From the NCBI GenBank assembly GCA_028023455.1, contig JAQFVV010012423.1:9590269-9654268 (forward strand): a stretch of DNA of 64,000 nt, given 5' to 3'. Source of the stretch: Epiperipatus broadwayi (Eukaryota; Onychophora; Udeonychophora; Euonychophora; Peripatidae). The position numbers and the translations under genes are program-made. The notes beneath the pieces were generated by a model. It worked only from the letters and a program-made list of their open reading frames with translations. It was not told the DNA's origin and ran no database searches. This document shows positions 38,621 to 50,109 of the stretch, piece by piece. Every line of letters begins with the position of its first letter. Positions within the stretch are counted from its first letter, which is position 1.

Positions 38621-38681
<61 letters not shown>
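38621..38681. repeat. (TA)n microsatellite
   Basis: TA run with one internal interruption near 38645. The right edge is followed directly by TTGTAACAGGATGGGGTAG, the end of element A copy 2. Confidence 0.9.
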
Positions 38682-38684
<3 letters not shown>

Positions 38685-38685
<1 letters not shown>

Positions 38686-39700
38686 AACAGGATGGGGTAG
38701 TAGGAAGTGTTAGGAAATGGGTTGAACATGGAGTGATGTGAAATCATTATCATCCCAGTCAATTTTAAATAAAACATCAATAATCTACAAAAGTATGTAT
38801 AAGTAAGATATTATTTTGTAAGTGCATGAGATTAGAGAATCTCTGAGAGATCATTGTGAGATCAGTCAGTCACAACTACAAATATAATTATATATCCACC
38901 ATATATCAACCAGCATTATCAAAAAGTAAAAATCAGTCTAAGTAAGTATGAGTACTACTCAAAATAGCATTCATCATTATGAATGATCCACAATAAATTA
39001 TAATAAAATCAACGGTCCATCTTGTGGCTGGATTTGAGCAATAAAAAATATAAATCAACACCTTGTAACTGGATCGGAAATGGGTCTTCTGTAGACCAGG
39101 CTAACTATTGAGCTTCTGCCAGCTTGGGCAATTATTTAAACATAACTTGGATGCACCAACTTGGTGCCCATCCAATAGAATACACAATAATCAGAAATTG
39201 AAACAATAATGCTGGGGCATTTAAAACATGCTGATTATCATCAATGCTCTGGCCACATAAGTACCATTAATGTACTGGCCATCTATAAACTTAAATTTTT
39301 AATGAGACTAAACTAAAATTAAAGGTAATGCATTGGCTTTAAAGAATATAATATTACACACCAAATGGGATGATGATTGATCATCTCTGGATACCCAAAA
39401 GCACTAAATACACATCTCCATTTATATATTTATCCCATGCACTAATCTAGCTCAGAGAACATAAGCTCTATTACTGTATGTGATCAAGAGATGATGCAAT
39501 ACAATTTTAACAATTGAATACAAGTTTATTAATAATAAAAATAAAAAATTGAAATTAAGGTCTATAAAAATAAGATTACACATATTTTGATTACTATACA
39601 AAATTTAAATTATTACAAAATTTAAATTATTACATTGATTTACATAATTAATACATTAGGTTTACTTAAAACCTACTCAGCACACAGGCATGTAGCTTGA
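38685..39700 (-). mobile_element. Dispersed element A, copy 2
   Basis: Reverse-strand counterpart of 14430-15420, matching in collinear blocks over about 1 kb: GATGGGGTAG at the edge, then ACCAGGCTAACTA, TTGGATGCACCAA, AATGCTGGGGCATTT, AATCTAGCTCAGAGAACATA and TTACTTAAAACC. It contains one local duplication (AAATTTAAATTATTAC at about 39599-39635). No open frame. The element class remains unknown. Confidence 0.6.
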
Positions 39701-39909
39701 TACTAATGAACATGTTTGAATTGACATCTAATATTTAAAAAAATGTTTAAAATTTTACCTATAAATCATACTTGATAAACATTGGTATTTGCAATACAAT
39801 TGATAGATATATGCACACATACATGTTTACGTGTGAAATTTCTGAACATATTTAACTTGTTACATCAAATAATAAATGGTTAGATTTTTTAACATATTTT
39901 TAATAAGAT

Positions 39910-39941
<32 letters not shown>

Positions 39942-40521
39942 CTAGGTTTACTAAAACACATATATAGAATTGCACAGATTATTAACAAATCTAATTTTGT
40001 CAAAACAATAAAAAACCTTAATTTTTATAATTACAAATTACATTTTGAATATACATAAAATTTACATATTTGTTATAATAATAAAAGTTATTTTTACAAT
40101 TATACTTTGTTGAAAATATATAAATTGCCACTCTTTATCGATTAGTTTCTTAAAAGAAATGCATACTATCAACTTTTTTCCCTTTAAAAAACGATTTTAA
40201 ATTAATATCGTTATATATATATATATATCAGTTATAAAAATGTCATTTTACTAAGGAAATTCTTTAAAATTTCATTATCATATATAACGCTATTAGATTT
40301 CAACTCAAGCAAAAGTTACTTGTTTATTTTAACTTTCAGTTATTAATTTATAATTTTAAAAGTCGTTTTAAGGACTCACTGTATATATATGCAACATGTT
40401 TATCTGTGGTTCCCTGCATGTATAGATAAACAGTAGCATAAGTACACCAATTTCTTTAAGCTTTCTCTTGGTAAGCTTGGGTTTTGGTCCATCAGAAAAA
40501 ATATAATCCAGGTTTGTTGTT
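39701..40521. other. AT-rich DNA with a TA run
   Basis: A TA run at about 39911-39941. No gene recognised. A small hairpin is visible near 40398-40431, where TGTTTATCTGTGG partly pairs with GATAAACA. Confidence 0.4.
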
Positions 40522-40665
40522 ATCATCAGGAAAAAGTATTGAAGTAATTTGTTGGAATACCATGAGCTTCCTTCTGTTGTTCAAGCAATTGTCAGTATCA
40601 GGAAGAGGTACAATTCAAGTGATTTGTTAGCATGTCATGAGCTTTCTTCTGTCCAGGATTGGCGA
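40522..40665. repeat. Diverged tandem duplication, 72-bp period
   Basis: The units starting ATCATCAGGAAAAAGT and AGTATCAGGAAGAGGT are both followed by AAGT-ATTTGTT and CATGAGCTT-CTTCTGT. About three quarters of positions agree. No protein recognised. Confidence 0.6.
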
Positions 40666-41536
40666 GCTGTCTTCTAGAACATATTTAAGCAGCTAGTTGA
40701 TCCATTTGAAGTGACTCTGGCCTCAGGAATTAAAACTCTACAGTAAACTATGGGGGAGCTACTGGACTGGTACTCCTTTAGATCTTCATAGGAGCTCTGA
40801 TATAACTCTGCTTTCATTATCATCAGTATATATTTATCCCAGACACTAAATAATCAATTAGCAAATGTTAAAATAATATGAATAATCCAGGGCATTATTC
40901 CATAAAATTAATTATTTTATTCAGAAAATATATTAATAAATCAATAAAAATAACAAATATGTTTATAAATAGTAAAAAAAGGAAGAAAAAAAAATCATAG
41001 CTATTTTTTCATTCATTTTATATGTAAAATCAAACATCTGTCTGTAAAACTAATATAAAACAATGCAATAAAATATGTGCTAATATCTCATATGTCATTT
41101 ATATAGTTTTTAGGGCATTTGCTATTGGCATTTGTGCATGCATAAGCATAATGTTTATGATAATCCTTATAGTAAATAATTGTCATTACCATATATTAAA
41201 ATAATATTGCTGTTTTTCCGAGAGCAATTGTATATGGAATAATCATGTTTTTTTAAAAATCACATATGATAATTAACAAAAGTACAATGTACTAAATATA
41301 TACACATGTCAATGATTTATAAAAAATCATTTTTAAAGATTCTAAAGCTATTCCAAATATAACTCATAAGGGGCTAACAATGAATGCTATTTTAATGCTC
41401 TTAAAATACCTCTAACAAACAAATTTATATAGCTACAATGTATATTATATTTTTCTTAAAAATTTTATCAATTTCAATCTCTGGATATGCACACTAAAGT
41501 ATCAACTTTAGCCATAACTATTTTAAAATAAATATT
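40666..41536. other. AT-rich stretch, nothing recognised
   Basis: A less AT-biased 100 bases follows the tandem repeat; the rest is AT-rich. No gene seen. Confidence 0.4.
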
Positions 41537-41735
41537 GTACCGGTCGAAAATATATGTCCATCCAACAAGATTTAGAACCTAAGCAAAAATGCCCTGAATC
41601 CAATCATGCCCAAGATACACAGGTCAGGAGCAATCATGAATTCTAATCTATTTGCCCATTCCCTAAATCTATAACACTATGAACAACACCTATGGTGATA
41701 CCATATAAATTCTTTACATCCCAGCCTGGTGCTAC
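41537..41735 (-). repeat. SINE-like repeat, copy 1 (minus)
   Basis: It matches the reverse complement of 62670-62874. Aligned words on the plus strand are CCGGTC, GTCCATCCAACA, GGTCAGGAGC and GAATTC-AA in that order, then ACAACACCTA and TAAATTCTT. About 200 bases, non-coding and diverged. Confidence 0.55.
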
Positions 41736-42371
41736 AACATTTTACATGAGAACTCAACTAGTGATGATAAGATTGAGTGAACCCGAGATATTAGGTTAAA
41801 AGTATACATAAATATAAATATATTAAGGAGATTCGAACAACTGGATTAAAGTTTAAAATATAAATATTTATTTGGACAAAATTCAAGATGAGTTTTATAT
41901 ATATAATCAATTCTATGCTTGTAAAACTTTATTTTCATTATAAACATTTAAGAAACTTGTTACAATTATTTTTATTTTAACAGATATTAATTTAGTGTGG
42001 TTGTTACAATACTGAATGTATATTTAAAAATATGCCTTTATTCAATGTTTCAGAAAAATGGATTTATCGGAGTGGTTTGGTGGACGTTTATTACACTTAA
42101 AAAAATATTTAAAGATACAATAGAGTTTCACTGATTATACAATTTCAATATGATGCCTTTAGCATTTGATACATAAGTTTATTTTCATTTAGAGACTTTA
42201 TTTATCACAATTAAAATAAGGATACATTTTGATCAGTAGACTAAAACGTTATTTATTTTCCATTTTCAGCATTTAACGATAGAATATAGCAAAACTCTAT
42301 AAATGCGGGAAGGGTTTATTTCAATAAAGAGGAGGGCAGCTTCATGAAAAGTTGAATTTAAACTCCAACAA
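41736..42371. other. AT-rich stretch, nothing recognised
   Basis: No gene or paired repeat seen. Confidence 0.4.
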
Positions 42372-42581
42372 ATGAAGAGAAAAAAAGTTTTATTATCACA
42401 TATCATTATGATTTATTTTGCTAAACAGGCTAGAAAACTAGCTATAAGAAATGGCAGTGCTAGCATAATATCAGTGAGAGGAAATGGCACATTTGGCCAG
42501 GACAAGGTCATTCTCCAATTTTTTAAAAATGGTACATGCCAACTTCATGCTAAAGCAGTACATAAAGAAAAAAGTAGGTAG
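42372..42581 (+). CDS. Unrecognised 69-codon ATG frame
   Basis: A true ATG start and a mixed, Lys-rich composition (KQARKLAIRNGSASIISVRG in the middle). No family recognised and no paired exon. Downstream, to about 42830, lies less AT-rich sequence with two related blocks containing GGAATGAGGTAAAGG and GGAGTGAGGTACAGG, suggesting an old repeat. It may be a decayed mobile element rather than a host gene. Confidence 0.15.
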   Translation: MKRKKVLLSHIIMIYFAKQARKLAIRNGSASIISVRGNGTFGQDKVILQFFKNGTCQLHAKAVHKEKSR

Positions 42582-43574
42582 GAAGTTTCTATGGTCTGGA
42601 CCATGACGCATTCATACAGAGCTTCATCTACTCTAATCTGCATGTTCTAGAAGTAAACATAGACTTCTATCATGAACGAGGACATTAATGACTGGAGGCT
42701 TTGAATCCATGGAATGAGGTAAAGGTGACTCAAAGCAGTATATAAATATATACTTGGGGAAGAATGACAAATGAAGAGGATCATGACTCCCTGGAGTGAG
42801 GTACAGGCGAATCAGATCAAAGCCCTATGTGGCTTATGAATAATTGGACATATGCTAGCAATGCTATCATAATAATATATAATCACTGAATTTAAATATT
42901 AAAGTAAAGCTCTAAATGGTTTAACAATTATGTAATGATATGCTAAAATAATGACCCACATAAACTAAAGACATTGATCATAAGTTAAACTATCATTAGT
43001 GAAGCATGCATTGCTCTCTTTTCTTGAATCAATATTTTATCATAGGAAACAAAAACTAAAATTCACACACTTAATAGTGCAAATTACAAAACAAATTTAA
43101 GTCACTAGCCTTTGTGGCGATGATGATCAATAAGAAATTTATAAAACTAACGAACACCAATATCCACCCTAGATTGCAAAAATTTTTATACATTTTGTAT
43201 AAATTTACGATAAAACACTTATTTAAAAAAAAGCAGGTATTAATTTAAAGTATAAACCCAATCTTAGGAGATATTTAAAATAAATAACAAGAACCCATTA
43301 ATCCCCCCCCCTTTCTATTCCACAGTGGGATATAGAAGTTCATAAGACTATATTTGACTGGCATTTCCAAATAAAATTAAGTAAAAAATATAAAAATATT
43401 ATTAAAATTAAATTATAACTGTACTAAATTATAAAAATAATAAGAAGCATGAGTTGGTTGACAGATTATTTTGGATAGCAGAGAATTGATACAAAAAGAT
43501 TAACATACTTGCCAATTGGCAAAAAAAATTAAACATAAAGAAAACATTAATTTACAAATTAAATTACAAAATTA
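42582..43574. other. AT-rich DNA with a C-tract
   Basis: A run of nine C followed by TTTCTATTCC at about 43303-43321 reads on the minus strand as a polypurine tract like that of LTR retrotransposons. No gene recognised. Confidence 0.35.
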
Positions 43575-44033
43575 GAATTGACTAAGGCAATTATACTGTC
43601 TTTGGGCTGGTTATCTCAGGATTCTGTGAAGTATTGATGAATCCTCTGTGGCAGGTGGCATTCTTTGATGGCACGGTCACTCTTGAATGGCAGGATCTAC
43701 ATCTCGGCATGAGTTGGGTTGAAGACAGAGGGGAAGGTGGCTTAGGCCCTTCAAAAATTCAATGTACATGAAATTGGCTAGCAATGATTGACCAAACTCT
43801 GACACAATAGATTTTTAGCCCTATTTATGTCAGTTTTTAACCCCTCAGAGAATCTTTGTTTTAATTGGACTTCCTGACTCTAATGGATCCTTAATTTACA
43901 AGAGTCTTTTCTGTATTGTTAATAGAGATGCAGTCTTGAGATAACTGTCCAAAATCAATTTAAACCAATTTCCAGATTGAAAATGGATTTGATTTTACTT
44001 TTATTAACTTTAATTTACAAATCCCCCTTTTTT
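43575..44033 (-). mobile_element. Candidate LTR with polypurine tract
   Basis: On the minus strand AAAAAAGGGGGATT (44033-44020) is followed immediately by TGTAAATTAAAG, the expected junction of a polypurine tract with the TG start of a 3' LTR. About 200 bases in, ACATAAATAGGG (near 43820) could be the promoter TATA box. The far end is uncertain; a CA boundary near 43579 is one option. The region is less AT-rich than its surroundings and non-coding. No internal gag-pol is recognisable upstream, and no second LTR, so this is a fragment at best. Confidence 0.35.
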
Positions 44034-45403
44034 AAAATCATGAAACAAACTTCCCACCCCTTTAATTATTTTTAGACAGTCAACGACTACACCTTTCATC
44101 TTGAATTTATATGTAGTTTTATGACAAAAAAGTAACTACAATATTAAAATAAAAGTCAAAAAAAAAATCCAATTTTCAAAGGCAAAAATAAATTATTTAG
44201 TATTTTTAATTATATATATAAGCTCCTATAATATCTGTATATATCTGAGTCGCATCTATAAAAGTTAATATTTAAAATAATTAAAGAAAATTTTTATTTC
44301 AGATTTATATTTATAAACCTCGTAGATGCTTCCCAGAAATACCTGTATAGTTTATATACATTTTACAACAACAACAACAAAAAAGGAGCATGATGGCATG
44401 TGGGCTGTGGTAGAATAGTGAAACTCGATCTTGAATTAAGGTCGACTGTTTCAATAATAAAATATTAAAATCAAAAAAAATCCAAGAAGTAGCTTGCTTT
44501 GACTTTTATGAGTTATTACCATTTCCTAATTTGAACGATATAGACTTTGAAGATAACTTGAAGAGAGAAAAAAACATTTTTGCATTGCTTGTTAATTGAA
44601 AACTTTATTTAATTAATTTAAAAACCTGGAATTCAAGTTCATGAAAACGTTCTTATATAAATAGTATCAAGCTATTAATTCAATTTTTTTCTCTATAAAA
44701 TATTAAATTTTTAACATTGAATAAAAGAACCTACAACAGTTAAAAATACTAAACAAGAGTTTTTGAAATTCAAGAATACATAAAAATTTTTTTTTATATA
44801 TATAAAGTTTTGCTATATTTATAGATTTTTTTTAAATCAGTTCCACATGGTTAAATTTCTATAATTTTAAATTACATATAAAACATTTTCCCCCTTCTAA
44901 TTTGAAACATTTTTTATTCTCAAAAATATTAAATAATTTTTTTATAAAACCGAGTAAAGAAATTTAGTATTTATAAGCCTACAACAACGAAGTGAAAATA
45001 CACTTTAGTATTGTGCATCAATTCAAAATTTTATTTAAATAAGCAATATTGTAAATTTAATGGGAACTGAATTAAAAAAGTTATTTTTAACTAATTTACA
45101 GCATGCATATATATATATATATATGGCTTCAACATTATGAATAAATGAAATAAAATTTGTACAATGATATATATAAATACTTCGTGTAAAATTATTAATG
45201 CATGAGTAAGTGTCACAACTCAGAAACAGGTAAAAAAAAGTTAATTTTTTTCTACTAAATATAAACAAAATATAAAAAAAGAGGAAACTTTTTAAAAAAA
45301 ATTAAATATTTAGTCTATTTTTAAAAAACAAATAAACATTAGTATTACTATGGTTTTCAGAGCAGTATAAAATAATTATTTCAGTTGATGGTTAATTTGT
45401 CAA
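44034..45403. other. AT-rich DNA with a possible retroposon end
   Basis: At about 44364-44440 a less AT-rich segment abuts (CAA)n at its left. Read on the minus strand it is a sequence ending in a (TTG)n tail, as some LINE- or SINE-derived retroposons do. The rest is AT-rich without a gene. Confidence 0.3.
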
Positions 45404-45474
45404 GTGTTGGTGGCCTAGCGGTTAGCGTAGCTGCCTTCCAAGCAGCTGGCCCGGGTTCGCTTCTCGGTCAATGC
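45404..45474 (+). tRNA. tRNA-Gly(UCC)-like, structurally sound
   Basis: The sequence folds as a cloverleaf. The acceptor GTGTTGG pairs with TCAATGC with G-U pairs, the D arm has GCCTAGCGGTTAGC, the anticodon stem GCTGC/GCAGC is perfect around CTTCCAA (anticodon TCC), and T stem CCGGG/CTCGG encloses TTCGCTT. It shares GGCCTAG and the downstream CTTTGAYATATA with the degraded copy at 19485, and no T-run terminator follows at once. It is therefore either a real tRNA gene or the head of a tRNA-Gly-derived SINE; the shared extension favours the latter. Confidence 0.55.
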
Positions 45475-46145
45475 TTTGATATATAAGAGCACAAGAAAAG
45501 AAGTTTTTTACACAAACAATTTTCAATCTTAAAAAGAAAAGTATATAAATTACTTACCTACAAAATTTGATAAACGCCAAAATGGCTCATAATTGCTATC
45601 AAACCTCTTTATTTATATAAGAAAAAATATATGAATCATTTTTATTTATATCTACGAGCTGAAAATATAATTAGATTTCTATTGAATGAATGTGTATATT
45701 GTAAGATTTTTTTTTTATTTAAAGAATAAGAAGTCAGATATTTTTTGGATGATAAGAATAATGAGAAATATTAAACTTAAACTGAGCAAGGAAACTTATT
45801 TATCTGAAAACCTACAACAATTAAAGAGATTGCACAGGAGCCCCTAGTATTATATTTATTTTTTACAGTATTTAATTTACTGGGATTATTCTCAAAACTA
45901 GAAATAGGCAAAACATACAGTTCAGAAGCAATCTTGAACAGCAATAATATTAAATTGAGTTTACTTTTTACATTCATCTTAAAATATACCATCTTTATGT
46001 AAAATTGAGTCATAATTTATAAATATATGGATAGTGTTTTAGTGATATATTTATATGATTTAAGTAAGTACATTAAACATATTATAAGTGATTTTTAAAT
46101 GTCATATATACTAAATTATTTATTTTATAAATACTGTCATTCTTC
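45475..46145. other. AT-rich stretch, nothing recognised
   Basis: A 78-codon minus-strand frame (45777-46013) has no recognisable similarity. No paired repeat seen. Confidence 0.4.
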
Positions 46146-47629
46146 TATTATATCATCATCATCATTTTCTATTATTATCAATCCATTGTAGGATGAAGAT
46201 CTCTCCAATCCATATTATCTAATTTCTAGCCTCTCTTTTCCACATCACCCCAGCACTTCCTTATTTCATCCAACCATCTCAATATAGTCTCTTTCCAGGT
46301 CTTTTACAAATCTTTTGAAAATTCAGTTTAAAAATTTTAACTGTCCATCTATTATCATCTCTTCTAGTAATATATTCAGCCCAACACCACTTGTGTTTTA
46401 ATTCTTTCAACAATGTCAATAACAATTGTATATTTGATCACCCATGAATTTCATTTTCAATCTCTTCTTGTTACTTCTTATATAATCCTGCCATACTTTT
46501 TTGAGTGATTTGAATTCTCTGTATTGCTTTTCTGTTAATGTACAAGTTTCAGATCAATAATTAAGAACTAGTATTACACATTTATTAAAAACTTTTCTTT
46601 TCAAACATATAGTCTTTTCCCTCTTAATAGTAAGTTATTTTTGCCAAATGTACTCCAAACAAATTTAATTCTATGATTAATTTCATCCATTATGATTCTA
46701 ACTGTAGTAATAATCTGAACAAGATATTTGTAGTTATTAACTTTTTCTAATTCATCATTAGTAATCTTTATTTTTTTCTTTTTCAAAAATCCATTGAACA
46801 TTATATTAGTCTTTGTAACATTAACCTTCAATCCTACTTTTTATTTTTATCTGATAATTCTTTTAATATTTCCTGAAGCTCTAAAGCATTATTAGTAAAA
46901 ACAATTACATCATTTGCAAAATCTAGATGATTTAAATAATCTCTATTTACTTTTACTTCTTTAGCTTTCCATTTTAATTCATAAAATACATCTTACAAAA
47001 CTGCTGTAAAAAGTTTTGGAGATGTGGAGTCATCCTATCATACATCTTTCTCAATGTTAATCTTCTTAGTACCATTATGTAATTTAATTTTGCTGTTACA
47101 TTTTTATAAATATTCTTCAGAATATAACTATATCCTGAGTTTATATCTTGATTGTCTAATACTTCAATCACTAAAGAAATACTTATAGAATAAAATACCT
47201 TTTCATAATCTACAAATCCAAAGCATAATGGCAATTATATTTATAAGTGCTTTCTATAACTTCTCTCATTATTTGGATATAATCCACTGAATTAAAGCCA
47301 CTTTTAAATCTATCATGTTTCTTTTGTTGGTTAAAATGAAAAGTTTACTGTAAACAAGTTGTAATTCTTTTGGTAAAAAAATTATATAGAACTGACAAGA
47401 GGCTGATAGATATGTAATTTTCAATATTTTAATATTAATACTGCATTCTTTCAATCACTTGGTATATCTTTAACACTTAGACATTTGACATATAACTTTT
47501 CCCAAAAAATTCCATTTGTTCACCTTCTTCTTTTAAGATATTGATTATAATTACCTGGAGCTTTTCCCTTCTTCATAAATTTAATTGTGTGTCTCACTTA
47601 TTCATTTAAAATTCTGCAATTCAAAAAAT
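46146..47629 (-). pseudogene. RTE-type LINE, RT and C-terminal half
   Basis: The minus-strand translation gives a KKGKAPG RT entry segment next to the insertion (about 47560), FVDYEKVFYSI (about 47215, the RT motif A region with a mutated Asp) and VNVTKTNIMFNG plus LEKVNNYKYLVQI (46601-46831), the thumb-side block of RTE RTs. A tail resembling WRDLHPTMD (about 46190) follows. The 3' end carries a CAT/ATG trinucleotide run at about 46153-46164. Many frameshifts and stops. It is continuous with 48619-49880 once the inserted palindrome is removed. Confidence 0.7.
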
Positions 47630-47642
47630 GTACTAATTGTAG
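47630..47642. repeat. Left target-site duplication of the palindromic B element
   Basis: GTACTAATTGTAG, identical to 48606-48618, at the point where RTE sequence stops. Confidence 0.8.
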
Positions 47643-48605
47643 TAATATAGGGTATATGAGCACAGACTTTCACACCACCCACCTCTCTCCACTCTATCTA
47701 ATAACACTGATACACCTAAACACATATATGCTGAAAAGATAAATAATCACCAATATACGTATTTCATGCTAAACCAGCAATCATCAGTTGGTCCAGACTA
47801 TCATCTTTACACACATATATAGAAGTGCTCAGATATATATTAAGATAGACTATCCTCATAGTTTAATGGACAGGCTTCAATCCACTCCACACTCCAACTC
47901 TTCAACCGTCCATCCAATTGAAAATCTGATGATGGAATGCTCAAAGGCCACCCTGAGGCCGAGATTATTGTCACACCCATGTTGACCTAAGGTCAATCTG
48001 AACCCCACATGTACAGGACACAATCCATTTAATACATATGCAAGGATGGGCAGACATGAAAGTCTGTGCTTATATACCCTATATTACATATATATAGCCA
48101 CAGGTATATAACAAGCCTGTGTTTTAGTTATTACATTATAGAGATGTCTGCCCATCCTTGCATATGTATTAAATGGATTATGTCCTGTACATGTGGGGTT
48201 CAGATTGACCTTAGGTCAACATGGGTGTAACAATAATCTCGGCCTCAGGGTGGCCTTTGAGCATTCCATCATCAGATTTTCAATTGGATGGACGGTTGAA
48301 GAGTTGGAGTGTGGAGTGGATTGAAGCCTGTCCATTAAACTATGAGGATAGTATATCTTAAGATATATCTGAGCACTTATACTATATATGTGTGTAAAGA
48401 TGATAGTCTGGACCAACTGATGATTGCTGGTTTAGCATGAAATACGTATATTGGTGATTATTTATCTTTTCAGCATATATGTGTTTAGATGTATCAGTGT
48501 TATTAGATAGAGTGGAGAGAGGTGGGTGGTGTGAAAGTCTGTGCTCATTTACCTTATATTACATATATATAGCCACAGGTATATAACAAGCCTGTGTTTC
48601 AGTTA
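47643..48605. mobile_element. Palindromic family-B insertion, 963 bp
   Basis: Arms of about 420 bases (roughly 47650-48060 and 48145-48560) are almost perfect reverse complements. Landmarks are CACCCACCTCTCTCCACT and its partner, and GGAATGCTCAAAGGCCACC and its partner. A segment containing TATATAGCCACAGGTATATA and AACAAGCCTGTGTTT occurs once in the centre (about 48060-48130) and again, in direct orientation, at the right end (48533-48602). The whole is bracketed by a perfect 13-bp duplication and splits an RTE LINE. Spurious open frames occur in both arms (47788-47985, 48216-48416). Insertion with a 13-bp duplication looks like retroposition or another staggered-cut mechanism; the class is unknown. 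Confidence 0.75.
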
Positions 48606-48618
48606 GTACTAATTGTAG
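48606..48618. repeat. Right target-site duplication of the palindromic B element
   Basis: GTACTAATTGTAG, exact partner of 47630-47642; RTE sequence resumes after it. Confidence 0.8.
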
Positions 48619-49880
48619 GAAATATTTTTCTTTGTTCTTTAAGATATAATTTAGTTCCAACATTTTTTCTTATTGCAGAAACAAGTTTTCTATCAATACC
48701 AAGATGTTTTTTTACACTCTTGAGACTTTTATTCTCTTCTATAGATTTCCTTGCTAGTTCAAAATTATACTTTTTTATATCATTATAAACTTTTTTTTGC
48801 ACAACTTTACAAAATCTGAAATATTCAATCATTCTTAATGTGTCATTTTTATATATTTTCATACTCCTTTATTTCTTCATAAGTATAAATTTTACTGGTC
48901 AATTGGTGCTTTTTTATCAGTTATCTTTGGTGCACTTTTTAAAAGTCTATCAGTTATCTTCCTATTGATGTCATTCAACTTTAAATCATGATCATAATCT
49001 GTTAATATTTAAAAATGATTTGCAAATTCTAATTTAATTTCACTGGAATATTTCTGAAGATTAGGAATATCAACTGTAAGCATTGTTTTTCTCAATAATG
49101 TTTGTCTTTTAGTTTTGCATTAACATGTATCTTATATCTCAATAATCACTGATGTGTTCCTGTATTGAATTTATTAAAAATATTACAATATTGAAATACA
49201 TATTTTATGTTAGCCAAAATAACCAATTATACTATACCTTCATTTGTATGCTTCCATGTCCATTTCAATTTAGCATTGTTCTCAAAACACTAATTATAAT
49301 ATAAAGTTTTTATTTTTCCGCAAACTCCACAAATCTATGAACCTCTTTCGCTTACAGCACTTTCATCTATCAATTGTTACCAATTCTCACATTAAAGTCT
49401 CCCATGACTATTTTAAAATGTTTTGTCTGATCATGAGCTTTTTTTACATCCATATAAAAATCCTATATTTTGTCATCACAATGAGAACTTGTTGGGGCAT
49501 GAAGCTGAATTATTTGCATTTGATATCTGCTATTAAGTTAAATAACTAATCTTGCCACACTGTCCAATGCATCACCAATCTTGGCAATGTTGTCCTTCCA
49601 CTTTTTTTATCTATAATAAATCTTACTCCTCTTGCACTTTCAATGTTTGTGTCTTTGTAATCCAGTACATGTCTACTTTTTAAATGAATTGTCTATTCAC
49701 ATTTTCTTCTAATTTTAAAAAGTCCAATAAGGTCCTGTTTAATATTAGACAATTCTTCTTCATATTTTTTCATTTGAAAGTAATCTGAAGTTGTTAAATA
49801 TCTAAATAAAAGATTGTCATCAAATGGCATCCTGGGTTCATAATCAGGAGATTTTTAGCACTGATTATACATATTGTATT
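48619..49880 (-). pseudogene. RTE-type LINE, endonuclease half
   Basis: The minus strand carries an apurinic-type endonuclease: KKWKDNIAKIGDALDSVAR (about 49600), IIQLHAPTSSHCDDKI (about 49500), FYMDVKKAHDQ and KIVMGDFNVRIGNN (about 49370). A linker with NKFNTGTH and KLKRQTLL-like segments follows (about 49160-49090). The MGDFN motif and the HAPTSS block are characteristic. A linker frame at 48599-48862 runs into the inserted palindrome. Frames are broken. The 5' limit near 49880 is approximate. Confidence 0.7.
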
Positions 49881-50109
49881 CCAAATCTAATTTTTTTTTG
49901 TAGCATTCTACTTTTAATTAATATAATTTTTATTGCAAGATTAATTTAAGTGAAATCATTTTATTTTATAGGCCAAAAATATAGTTTATTTAATATGTTT
50001 AAAAATCAATTTAATTTTTTTTTAATGAAATCAAATCAAATTATAAACATCTTATTTAATTTATATTTATTATTCTATGTTGTAAATGGTAGCTACATTT
50101 TATTTAATT
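49881..50109. other. AT-rich stretch
   Basis: T-rich sequence; nothing recognised. Confidence 0.4.

Noticed and set aside
47788-48416. Two nearly identical 65-codon frames in opposite directions
   Set aside because: Their likeness results from the palindrome arms; the same sequence elsewhere in family B is not open.
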